DNA of 22,673 nucleotides. Source: Bacteroidales bacterium. Its GTDB lineage: Bacteria; Bacteroidota; Bacteroidia; Bacteroidales; F082. The stretch spans positions 1 to 22,673 of the forward strand of contig JAEEII010000100.1 of assembly GCA_016281295.1 (NCBI GenBank), given 5' to 3'. How positions within the stretch are numbered: the stretch's first letter is position 1; each line of letters opens with the position of its first letter. Under the pieces are notes generated by a model. The model made no database searches and had not been told where the DNA came from. It was given only the letters and a program-made list of their open reading frames with translations. Made by a program: the position numbers and the translations under genes. Below, piece by piece: positions 7,274 through 13,815 of the stretch.

Positions 7274-7313
7274 AATCAACAATTCAACAATCATCAATCA
7301 ACAATTCAACAAT
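7274..7313 (+). repeat. 18-bp tandem-type direct repeat in the leader of the accessory gene
   Basis: The sequence AATCAACAATTCAACAAT occurs exactly twice, at 7274-7291 and 7296-7313, separated by 4 bp; the second copy runs into the ATG of the next gene. The stretch almost lacks G. It fills the only sizeable gap (43 bp) among genes that otherwise overlap or nearly touch. It may keep the ribosome-binding region unstructured, or be a copy of a common A/C-rich intergenic repeat. Confidence 0.8.
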
Positions 7314-7581
7314 GAAAAAGTTAGTAGGTCAAGTAACTCCTGAGGAAAAAAACGAAATCCAGCAGCTGTTCGAAAGAAAAAATGGATTAAACGAACTGGC
7401 AAAGATATTAAATGCGGATAACACCGAACTATACGAGAAACTTGTCAAGGATATGGGGGAGACGGGTACCAAGTTCCAAAATTGGTGGGACCGCATGTCA
7501 CAGAAATACCAGTGGGAGTCTGAAGAGAACGGCAAATGGGAAATCAACTTTGATACAAACGAAATCTTTCTTATAGTATGA
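7312..7581 (+). CDS. CXXX repeat peptide modification system accessory protein
   Basis: This 89-residue soluble protein ([20 protein letters not shown]...) starts at ATG 7312; the frame extends upstream into the preceding gene and the repeat leader, but that extension is not credible. The first 50 residues are predicted helical and charged ([20 protein letters not shown]), with a helix-turn character. The C-terminal part is tryptophan rich ([15 protein letters not shown]) and ends in short strands ([15 protein letters not shown]). There is no signal peptide and no cysteine. Its position between the maturase pair and tatA matches the small protein annotated as 'CXXX repeat peptide modification system protein'. 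It might recognise the precursor or act as a chaperone before Tat export; neither is shown by sequence. Its TGA overlaps the tatA start in an ATGA arrangement. Confidence 0.78.
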   Translation: MKKLVGQVTPEEKNEIQQLFERKNGLNELAKILNADNTELYEKLVKDMGETGTKFQNWWDRMSQKYQWESEENGKWEINFDTNEIFLIV

Positions 7582-7790
7582 CGCTGTTATTCATTGGCAC
7601 TACGGAGCTTCTGCTCATCGCCTTCGTGGCCTTGCTCCTTTTTGGCGGCAAAAAGCTGCCGGAGCTGATGCGTGGTTTGGGAAAGGGCATGAAAAGCTTT
7701 AAACAAGGCATGAGTGAGTCATTGGATGCAGAAATGCCAGAAAAAACACCCGAAAACGCTAAATCACAAGCTGAAGATAGGGAAACGTGA
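7578..7790 (+). CDS. tatA: Sec-independent protein translocase subunit TatA
   Basis: The 70-residue protein has the TatA/TatE layout: a short periplasmic start, one membrane helix (about residues 5-22, [18 protein letters not shown]), the FG hinge and an amphipathic helix ([20 protein letters not shown]), then a polar acidic tail. It forms the pore component of the twin-arginine translocase, which moves folded proteins across the inner membrane. It overlaps the preceding accessory gene by 4 bp (ATGA) and the tatC gene by 4 bp (GTGA), so the three are coupled. There is no separate tatB, as in minimal TatAC systems. The obvious substrate is the twin-arginine cysteine-repeat protein of the same operon, though a general housekeeping role is possible. 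Confidence 0.93.
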   Translation: MTLLFIGTTELLLIAFVALLLFGGKKLPELMRGLGKGMKSFKQGMSESLDAEMPEKTPENAKSQAEDRET

Positions 7791-8632
7791 GGAAAAAACA
7801 CCATAAAAAGTCTTCGCCCGATAACGAGTCTAACGACCATGTGGCGGATACGAACATGTTATCTTTCGGCGGACACCTTGAGGTGCTTCGCCGAATGTTA
7901 TTCCGTATCATTGCCGTGGTCATGGTGTTTGCTATTGTTGTCTTTTGCTTCAAGGACAAGACCTTTGACTTGCTGCTTGCTCCCAGCCAATGGGATTTTA
8001 TCACCTATAGATACATCGAGAAATTCCTTCATCGTCTGGGGTCGGGTTTTACTTTTAGTGAGTATCATATTAATTTAATAGCCACAGAGTTGTCGAGTCA
8101 ATTTATGACTCATGTCACGACAGCTCTCTATCTTGGCTTGCTGGGGGCGTCGCCGTATATCTTGGTCGAGTTATTCCGTTTCATCACCCCTGCCTTATAT
8201 GAAAACGAGAAGAAGTATTCGGTAAGTATTGCGGTCACGATGTACCTTCTTTTTGTTGTCGGCGTTTTGATGTCGTATTTCATCCTGTTTCCCATTTCTT
8301 TTAGATTCTTAGGCACTTACAGCGTTTCTGACGTGGTGGAAAGCAACATCACGTTGAAGTCGTATATCAGCACTTTCACCACACTGACCTTGGTTATGGG
8401 ACTGGTATTTCAGCTGCCCGTCATCGCCTTTTTCCTTGGGAAACTGGAAGTGGTGAGTTCGGGATTATTAAGGCAATACCGAAAATATGCCTTTTTGGTC
8501 ATCATGGTTGTTGCTGCCGTCATTACCCCGCCCGATTTGATGACACTCATATTGGTCACCATCCCGTTATATTTGCTTTACGAAGTAAGCATCATGGTGT
8601 TGAGAAGGATGGAGCGGCGAAAAAGAATATAA
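7787..8632 (+). CDS. tatC: Sec-independent protein translocase subunit TatC
   Basis: The 281-residue polytopic protein begins at GTG 7787, overlapping the tatA stop; the first in-frame ATG (codon 24, [13 protein letters not shown]) is an alternative start. Family features are the N-terminal [10 protein letters not shown] (usual pattern F-x-H-L-x-E-L-R), [20 protein letters not shown] with the conserved glutamate after the second helix, and [20 protein letters not shown] near the fifth. About six hydrophobic segments can be seen (near 35-55, 105-130, 145-170, 185-205, 220-245, 245-265). TatC binds twin-arginine signal peptides. The N-terminal 20 residues are unusually basic and polar ([13 protein letters not shown]). 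The gene ends the operon; a convergent minus-strand gene follows after 220 bp. Confidence 0.95.
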   Translation: MRKKHHKKSSPDNESNDHVADTNMLSFGGHLEVLRRMLFRIIAVVMVFAIVVFCFKDKTFDLLLAPSQWDFITYRYIEKFLHRLGSGFTFSEYHINLIATELSSQFMTHVTTALYLGLLGASPYILVELFRFITPALYENEKKYSVSIAVTMYLLFVVGVLMSYFILFPISFRFLGTYSVSDVVESNITLKSYISTFTTLTLVMGLVFQLPVIAFFLGKLEVVSSGLLRQYRKYAFLVIMVVAAVITPPDLMTLILVTIPLYLLYEVSIMVLRRMERRKRI

Positions 8633-8715
8633 TAAGTATCAAACATAGAATTGCCATACTTTTGAGCGAATTGTCAGAATAATTTTTTTGATTATGCTTG
8701 CATATTCTTTTTTTT

Positions 8716-8723
8716 TACTTTTG
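8716..8723 (+). promoter_or_regulatory. Bacteroidota -7 box directly before a hairpin RNA candidate
   Basis: TACTTTTG at 8716-8723 matches TAnnTTTG. Transcription would start near 8730, almost at the foot of the hairpin at 8727-8795. The -33 side is poor: TTG at 8698-8700 lies 15 bp away and TTTG at 8687-8690 lies 25 bp away. The surrounding T tracts make chance matches likelier. Confidence 0.4.
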
Positions 8724-8726
8724 CAG

Positions 8727-8795
8727 CAATAAAAAGCGCCCATGGGACGGTCCAAACGAGAGGGAGGTACTGTGAAACGTGGGCGTTTTTTATTG
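8727..8795 (+). ncRNA. Hairpin element: candidate small RNA or bidirectional terminator
   Basis: Bases 8727-8742 and 8780-8795 form a 16-bp stem with one G-U pair and no mismatch: CAAT, then an A tract, then GCGCCCA facing TGGGCG, a T tract and ATTG. The 37-nt apical part can fold further: ACGGT (8747-8751) pairs with ACTGT (8769-8773) and CC (8752-8753) with GG (8766-8767), leaving a purine-rich loop AAACGAGAGGGA. The T run in the right arm (and, on the other strand, in the left arm) makes it terminator-like in both directions between convergent genes. A -7 promoter box sits just before it, which would give a transcript of about 65 nt that is almost only this hairpin. I do not recognise it as a named RNA family. 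Confidence 0.5.
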
Positions 8796-8852
8796 TCAAT
8801 GTGTTTCAATCTTGTTGACACTATACTGGATATGCTTTTTAGATGCCGTTAA

Positions 8853-9200
8853 TTATGGGTGCGGAATTGGTTGCCAAGGTAGTTCTTCAAGTTCGGCTCC
8901 AAAAACTTCTACGTTATGAAAAAGCTTTCCATTGGGAAGACCTAAGGCGACTTCATAAATGCCCACTTGTTGTACGCCTCCCAAAACCATGACGGATTCC
9001 TGCCTTTTCGGTTTAAGTTGCAAAGCATCGACAACTTCCATTGAGATGGAGGAATGCTCAGCCCCAGTATCCCATGCTGCTGTTGGAGTATAATACTTCA
9101 AGTTTGGAAGTTCACCCGACTTGAAGTTTGGGAAAATGTAAGCATCAGTGATAATGGCATCAGCCTTGCTTTCAAAAGCTTTTTTATATTTAGATTTCAT
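8853..9200 (-). CDS. Small retropepsin-like aspartic protease family protein
   Basis: This 115-residue protein has the retroviral-type aspartyl protease signature A-A-W-D-T-G-A-E-H-S-S-I-S, followed by a typical hydrophobic strand-helix (VVDALQL) and later VMVLGGVQQVGIYEVALGLP. It ends soon after WQPIP, where longer family members have an LLG(M)D-type segment. A single DTG-type motif means an active enzyme would have to be a dimer, as in retropepsins. No signal peptide is visible. Its ATG overlaps the stop of the upstream 59-residue gene by 3-4 bp, so the two are coupled. Small proteins of this family are common in Bacteroidota, but I know no defined substrate. The gene converges on tatC. Confidence 0.75.
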   Translation of the reverse strand: MKSKYKKAFESKADAIITDAYIFPNFKSGELPNLKYYTPTAAWDTGAEHSSISMEVVDALQLKPKRQESVMVLGGVQQVGIYEVALGLPNGKLFHNVEVFGAELEELPWQPIPHP

Positions 9201-9376
9201 AGCACATCATCAAGGTTTGATATTGGATAATGTGGGTGAGGTGAATGCTCTCCTTTTCTTTTTTTATTAAACCCAAAGAAAGGGCGATGAGAAGACGTTG
9301 CGGGTATTCGTTTCAGAGTATCTTCTGTGACGGCAAAGTCTGAAATGTCGTAATCTTTAAATGCTTTCATATTCAT
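9197..9376 (-). CDS. Hypothetical 59-residue protein coupled to the retropepsin-like gene
   Basis: A short reading frame reads MNMKAFKDYDISDFAVTEDT at its start and ends ISNLDDVL; the second ATG (9370) is an alternative start giving MKAFKDYD. Its TGA overlaps the ATG of the protease gene (ATGA), a strong sign of a real coupled gene. A good promoter lies about 70 bp upstream and nothing else lies between. The middle is basic and aromatic (RPFFGFNKKRKGEHSPHPHY). There is no signal peptide or membrane helix. I do not recognise the family. It could be a partner, substrate or regulator of the protease; no function can be assigned. Confidence 0.65.
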   Translation of the reverse strand: MNMKAFKDYDISDFAVTEDTLKRIPATSSHRPFFGFNKKRKGEHSPHPHYPISNLDDVL

Positions 9377-9443
9377 TCTTTGATTGGTTTTGCAAAGGTT
9401 GTTTCTCCTTGTTGTTTTTGTTTATTAGATATAAATTTTGATG

Positions 9444-9474
9444 CAAAAATACAACAAAGTTTTAAATGATGCAA
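9444..9474 (-). promoter_or_regulatory. Promoter for the 59-residue protein / retropepsin pair
   Basis: On the minus strand a -7 box TATTTTTG (plus 9444-9451) matches TAnnTTTG and is preceded, after exactly 20 bp, by TTG (plus 9472-9474), the usual -33 spacing in Bacteroidota. A start near 9437 leaves a leader of about 60 nt. The rest of the 144-bp gap between the two minus-strand genes is AT-rich with no other gene seen. Confidence 0.65.
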
Positions 9475-9520
9475 TAAATTAATAGGAAATTAATTCAACT
9501 CATGGCTTGTTATGGTACTT

Positions 9521-9904
9521 TTATCCTAATTTCCCCATAAACTTCTCACTATCCACCACAAACCGCTCATGTATTCCTTCTCCAATTAAGGTCTCTTCTT
9601 CGAAGCATTTAACCTCGAAAACCAACCGTTTGCGATCCACCTCAACGAGGGTGGCATTACAGCGGATTAATGCGCCTACAGGACTGGCCTTCAGATGCTT
9701 GATGTTGACGGAGATACCAACGGTGGTGTTACCTTCACCAATTTTGTCGCTGACGCTCTCCAGACAGGTCTTCTCCATCAAGGCGATCATGGCGGGAGTG
9801 GCAAAGACTTCCAAGGCACCGGAGCCATAAACGGCAGCGGTGTCTTCGTGCCTCACCAACAGCGTCTCGCTGTTGATGAGGCCTTTCAACATCTCGTATT
9901 CCAT
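9521..9904 (-). CDS. Hotdog-fold acyl-CoA thioesterase, FlK-like family
   Basis: I start the 127-residue protein at ATG 9904 (MEYEMLKGLINSETL) because the stop of the OsmC gene overlaps it as TGATG; a longer open frame upstream is the OsmC gene in another frame. The sequence fits the FlK-type hotdog thioesterases: GSGALEVFATPAMIALMEKT, then TVGISVNIKHLKASPVG and VEVDRKRLVFEVKCF. Residues Thr36, Glu44 and His70 have the same relative spacing (8 and 26) as the Thr42/Glu50/His76 catalytic residues I recall for fluoroacetyl-CoA thioesterase FlK. The family hydrolyses small acyl-CoA thioesters; the natural substrate here is unknown, and a defluorinating role is not implied. Translational coupling with an OsmC protein suggests detoxification or redox stress. 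Confidence 0.82.
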   Translation of the reverse strand: MEYEMLKGLINSETLLVRHEDTAAVYGSGALEVFATPAMIALMEKTCLESVSDKIGEGNTTVGISVNIKHLKASPVGALIRCNATLVEVDRKRLVFEVKCFEEETLIGEGIHERFVVDSEKFMGKLG

Positions 9905-10317
9905 CAGAACTGGAAATTCATGGTGATGTTGACGATGACATCGGGATGCAAGGAGCGTCCCACTGGACAGCTCTCGGCGGCGGCCCATAGTAGCCGCTGC
10001 TGAGCTTGGGTGTAATCCCTTGGCGGGAAGTTGAACACCAAGTCAATCTGCCCGATTCTTCTCGGGTCAGCGGCCATGGTCTTCTTCACCTCGTAGGTGG
10101 TGCCGTCGATGTTGAAGTCGTGGCCTTGCGCGCTGATTCCCATGATGGTCATCATGCAGGCAGCCAAAGCGCCGCAGGCAAGGTCAGTGGGTGAGAAGGC
10201 CTCGCCCTTGCCGTGGTTGTCGGTGGGTGCATCGGTCAGGATGGTGTTGCCCGACTGCACGTGGGTCATCTCGTTTCGGAGATTGCCTTTATAAGTTCCT
10301 TTGATAGTTGCTGACAT
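9904..10317 (-). CDS. OsmC/Ohr family peroxidase-like protein
   Basis: The 137-residue product shows OsmC features: FSPTDLACGALAACMMTIMG with Cys54 at the peroxidatic position, and AAESCPVGRSLHPDV with Cys117 at the resolving position. An extra Cys48 is present. Family members reduce organic hydroperoxides with dithiol cofactors; this shorter type (similar to YhfA-like proteins) is less well defined, so the substrate is uncertain. No signal peptide is present. The start ATG at 10317 is preceded by an AAGGAAA stretch 5-6 bp upstream. Its stop overlaps the start of the thioesterase gene. Upstream, an inverted repeat separates it from the Tricorn-like gene. Confidence 0.87.
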   Translation of the reverse strand: MSATIKGTYKGNLRNEMTHVQSGNTILTDAPTDNHGKGEAFSPTDLACGALAACMMTIMGISAQGHDFNIDGTTYEVKKTMAADPRRIGQIDLVFNFPPRDYTQAQQRLLWAAAESCPVGRSLHPDVIVNITMNFQF

Positions 10318-10349
10318 AGTTGTTTCCTTATATAATTAAATAATTGAGG

Positions 10350-10409
10350 AACATCGAAAAACACGAAAGAAACTAAAAACATTTCGTGTCATTCGTGTTT
10401 TTCGATGTT
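10350..10409. repeat. Perfect 18-bp inverted repeat with a nested alternative arm
   Basis: AACATCGAAAAACACGAA (10350-10367) and its exact reverse complement (10392-10409) flank a 24-nt spacer. Inside the spacer, TTTCGTGT (10383-10390) can also pair with ACACGAAA (10361-10368), so the left arm has two possible partners; TTCGTGT occurs twice, 8 bp apart. It lies 8 bp after the Tricorn-like gene's stop codon and before the OsmC gene (both minus strand). It has no T run after the stem, so it is not a standard intrinsic terminator. It may be a dispersed REP-like palindrome that also stabilises or ends the long tamB-operon transcript. Confidence 0.8.
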
Positions 10410-10417
10410 AAATATCT

Positions 10418-13400
10418 TTATTTCGATTTGTCGGGGAAGGCCGGAATGGCTGGAATCTCCGGGTAGTTTTTCATTTGTTCCATGATGATTTCGATGGCTT
10501 TGTTGAGCTGGTCGTCGATGCCCTCGAACTCATGTGCGGGGTCGTTGTCGATGACGATGTCGGGATCGACGCCATAACCTTCGATGACCCAGTTGCCGTT
10601 CTCATCGAAGGGTGCAAACTCTGGACGTGTCAAGGTACCGCCGTCGATGAAGGGCAAGCTGCCTCTGATACCGACCACACCGCCCCAGGAACGGGTGCCG
10701 ATGGTGGTGCCGATTTTATGTTTCTTGAACTGGTAGGGGAAGAGGTCGCCGTCGGAGGCGGAGTATTTGTTGAACAGCAAGACCTTGGGGCCGAGCACCA
10801 TCTTGGTGGGTTTGGTCTCAGGTTCGCAGTTGCGCATCATGTCGTACATGGAGAGCTCTCGGCGCAGACGCTCAATGATCATGGGACTGACGTTACCGCC
10901 GCCATTGCCACGGTCGTCGATGATGAGGGCTTTCTTGTCGAGCTGGGAGTAGAAGTACTTGGCGAATTCGTTCAGGCCATCGACACCCATGTCGGGGATG
11001 TGGATGTAACCGACTTGCCCGTTAGTGGCTTTGTTGACCTTCTCGATGTTGTCCTGCACCATATTATAGTAGTACAAGCCATTTTCGTCGGCGATGGGTT
11101 TCACCACCACATCGCGGCTTCCGTTGTCGGAGGCTTTGCTGTTGATAGTGAGCAGCACGGGGGTGTTGGCTTTGCCGACCAGGGCTTGATACATGTCTTT
11201 CATGTCTTTGGTGCTTTGTCCGTCGATGGCGATGATAAAGTCACCTTCTTGTACGTTGATGCCCACTTCGGTGAGGGGTGAGCGGGTCTTCTCGTTCCAG
11301 TTTTCGCCTTTCAGGATCTTGTCGATTTGGAAGTAGCCTGACTTGTCGCGGTGGATCTGAGCGCCAAGGAGTCCCATTTTGATACGTTCGGGTTTGAGAC
11401 GGTCGCCATCTCCGACGTAGGCGTGGCCGATGTTGATTTCACCAATCATCTCGCCGATGAGATAGGTGAGGTCATAGCGGTCGGAGCAGTAGGGGACGAG
11501 TTTGCCGTATTTCTCCTTCATGGCAGGCCAATCCACGCCGTGCATGTTGGGCGCGTAGAAGAAGTCGCGTTCTTGTCTCCAGGCCTCGTTGAGGATTTGT
11601 GTCCATTCCTCTTTCAGGTTGACCCATTTCTTCATCTGGCTCAGGTCGAGGCTGCCATCCGTTTTGCCTCCGCCGGGGCCTCCCATGCCGGGACCTTCCT
11701 TGGAGCCGCCGCCAGGCATCGGGCCTCTGGGAGCGTTGATAATCTTATAACCGCCACGCTCGCGGACGAGCATCTTGCTGCCATCGGCGGAGAGCTGGTA
11801 GCCGAAGCCTCCGATGCTGGTGCATTTTTTGGATTTGGCGTCGAAGAAGCCCAAGCCGCCACCATTGCGACCGCCTGCGACATAGTAAAGTCCGTCTTCC
11901 ACGCCCGTGAGGTTATGATAGCTTCCGGCATTGACGGGAAGCACCACGATACGATGGGTAATGCCCTCGAAGTCGATCTTCACCTCTTTTGCTTCTTTGC
12001 TCCCTGATTTGTCGGGGCCAAAGCCGGGTTTGTCGGATCCGCCTTTAGGACCTCTTCCTTCTTTAGAGCCTTTGCCACCTTTAGGGCCTTTGCCTTCTGG
12101 GCCTTTCTCGTTTTCTTTTTCATCGCCATCCACTTTCACTTCGTCATTCTCTGTCAGGAATGGTGAGGGGGTGTCTTTTTGTAAGGTGACCAGATAAATG
12201 CGGGTCATGTCAGTATAGACATGGTTCCATTCGGTCCAGCTGTAGGTGGGACGGAAGTCGCGTTCAGAGGTGAAATACAGGTATTTGCCATTCTTGTCGA
12301 AAGCGGGGCTGGAGGCGTTGAAGAGTTCCTCGGTGACCACTTCGTCTTTGCCTGAAGCGACGTTATAGATGTGGATATGGCTCACGCCGAAGGTGCTGGG
12401 CATGGTATAGGCGATCCAACGGCTGTCGGCTGACCAGCAGTAGTCTCTCATCTCGCCGGTTTTGTTTTCTGCTACCACTGTAACTTTCTTGCTGCTGACT
12501 TCCACCATGTTGAGGCGGTTCATCTTGTCGTACCATGTGATGTATTTGCTGTCGGGCGACCACATTGGGTCCATCTTGTAGGTGTCGGAGTCTTTGGTGA
12601 GCTGTATGGCTTCCTCTTTGCCGTCCTGGGTTTGGATGTAGATTTCGTCCTCGCCGGTGCGGTCACTGATGTAGGCGATGTACTTGCCATCGGGCGACCA
12701 TGCCACATCGCGGTCATGAGCACCGTCGCTTTGGGTGAGGTTGCGGGTGATGCCTGACTTGGCAGGGACGGTCCACACATCGCCACGAGCGCCGAAAGCC
12801 ACGCGGCTGCCATCGGGAGCGATGCTGCTGCTGTTGATGAACTTGCTGCAATCCACATACTTGTTGCGGGTGGAGTTGCCGTCATCAACGATTTTCACGG
12901 GAATGGGATATACTTTGCCATCTTTCAGGTTGTAACGGTAGAGCTCGCCACCGTTTTCATACACGATGTCGTTGTCACCCAACGAGGGGTATTTGATATC
13001 ATAATAGGTGTAATCGGTCACTTTGGTGGTCTGTTTGGTCGTGAGGTCGTACACGAAGAGGTTCATCGTGCGGTCGCGGTCGCTGCAGAAATAGACCTTA
13101 TCGCCGACCCACATCGGAAAGATGTCTTGGGCATCATTGTTCGTGATGTTCTCAATTTTCTTCGTTTTGAAGTCGTAAATCCACACGTCATCGGCCATGC
13201 CGCCTTTGTAGTATTTCCAGGTGCGGAATTCACGCATCACACGGTTGTAGGCAATCTTCTTGCCATCGGGGGAATAGGAGATCCAGCCGCCTTCGGGCAA
13301 AGGAAGCTGTTCAGCGATGCCGCCTTCGATGTTGGCGAGGAAGAGCTGGCCAACGAAGTCATCCCAACTCTGCTTGCGGGAGCGGAACACGATGTTCTCG

Positions 13401-13789
13401 TTGTCCCTCCATGTCATCACCATGTTGTTGGGTCCCATGCGGTCGCTGACGTCATCGCGTCCCAGAGTAGCGGTATAGGTGAGTCGGGTAGGGGTGCCGC
13501 ATTCAGGGTAAGGCATCACATACACTTCGGTGTTTCCGTCGTATTGTCCAGTGAAAGCCAGATGCTTGCCATCAGGTGAGAAGCGGGCGAACATTTCATA
13601 GCCATCGACATCATTGGTGATTTTATGGGCGACGCCGCCTTTGATGTCAACTTTGTAAAGGTCACCACCATGGGTGAAAACCACGTCGTTGCCGTGGATG
13701 GTAGGGAAACGGAGCATTTTTGCTTCTTGCTGGGCAGAACTCATCAGCCCTAAGCATAACAAAACAGATAGTATGAGTAGCTTTTTCAT
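10418..13789 (-). CDS. Exported Tricorn-like S41 family protease
   Basis: The 1123-residue protein has a Sec signal peptide (MKKLLILSVLLCLGLMSSAQ). Residues about 25-540 hold WD40/PD40-like propeller blades (RFSPDGKHLAFTGQYDGNTE, ISYSPDGKKIAYNRV, VAWSPDGKYIAYISDRTGED). A Gly/Lys/Pro-rich linker (about 555-600) and a second Gly-rich stretch (about 688-712) follow. Then come the helical C1 region, a PDZ-like domain (about 800-895, with EGDFIIAIDGQSTKDM) and an S41 catalytic domain. By comparison with archaeal Tricorn, the catalytic residues should be His789 (in IGHAYVG), Ser1012-Asp1013 (in SASDGD) and Glu1070 (in VIEGYGVDPD). It likely degrades peptides in the periplasm. Length is close to that of Tricorn proteases. 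It starts 26 bp after the helicase-nuclease stop, so may be cotranscribed with it. Confidence 0.93.
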   Translation of the reverse strand: MKKLLILSVLLCLGLMSSAQQEAKMLRFPTIHGNDVVFTHGGDLYKVDIKGGVAHKITNDVDGYEMFARFSPDGKHLAFTGQYDGNTEVYVMPYPECGTPTRLTYTATLGRDDVSDRMGPNNMVMTWRDNENIVFRSRKQSWDDFVGQLFLANIEGGIAEQLPLPEGGWISYSPDGKKIAYNRVMREFRTWKYYKGGMADDVWIYDFKTKKIENITNNDAQDIFPMWVGDKVYFCSDRDRTMNLFVYDLTTKQTTKVTDYTYYDIKYPSLGDNDIVYENGGELYRYNLKDGKVYPIPVKIVDDGNSTRNKYVDCSKFINSSSIAPDGSRVAFGARGDVWTVPAKSGITRNLTQSDGAHDRDVAWSPDGKYIAYISDRTGEDEIYIQTQDGKEEAIQLTKDSDTYKMDPMWSPDSKYITWYDKMNRLNMVEVSSKKVTVVAENKTGEMRDYCWSADSRWIAYTMPSTFGVSHIHIYNVASGKDEVVTEELFNASSPAFDKNGKYLYFTSERDFRPTYSWTEWNHVYTDMTRIYLVTLQKDTPSPFLTENDEVKVDGDEKENEKGPEGKGPKGGKGSKEGRGPKGGSDKPGFGPDKSGSKEAKEVKIDFEGITHRIVVLPVNAGSYHNLTGVEDGLYYVAGGRNGGGLGFFDAKSKKCTSIGGFGYQLSADGSKMLVRERGGYKIINAPRGPMPGGGSKEGPGMGGPGGGKTDGSLDLSQMKKWVNLKEEWTQILNEAWRQERDFFYAPNMHGVDWPAMKEKYGKLVPYCSDRYDLTYLIGEMIGEINIGHAYVGDGDRLKPERIKMGLLGAQIHRDKSGYFQIDKILKGENWNEKTRSPLTEVGINVQEGDFIIAIDGQSTKDMKDMYQALVGKANTPVLLTINSKASDNGSRDVVVKPIADENGLYYYNMVQDNIEKVNKATNGQVGYIHIPDMGVDGLNEFAKYFYSQLDKKALIIDDRGNGGGNVSPMIIERLRRELSMYDMMRNCEPETKPTKMVLGPKVLLFNKYSASDGDLFPYQFKKHKIGTTIGTRSWGGVVGIRGSLPFIDGGTLTRPEFAPFDENGNWVIEGYGVDPDIVIDNDPAHEFEGIDDQLNKAIEIIMEQMKNYPEIPAIPAFPDKSK

Positions 13790-13815
13790 AATAAAAAATT
13801 TAATATGTTTAATGA

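Noticed and set aside
8742..8852. A 36-codon plus-strand frame (MGRSKREGGTVKRGRFLLSM...) starting in the hairpin
   Set aside because: The start codon lies in the stem-loop of the 8727-8795 element, no ribosome-binding site is evident, and the frame ends where the convergent gene ends; the RNA structure explains the sequence better.
9485..9534. An 8-bp inverted repeat (GGAAATTA and TAATTTCC) at the end of the thioesterase gene
   Set aside because: The arms are short and AT-rich, the loop is 34 nt and no T run follows; too weak to call a terminator.
10475..12007. Two long plus-strand open frames (268 and 218 codons) opposite the Tricorn-like gene
   Set aside because: They are antisense shadows of a well-supported protease gene and show His/Val/Asp-rich composition typical of reverse-strand reading, with no recognisable domain.
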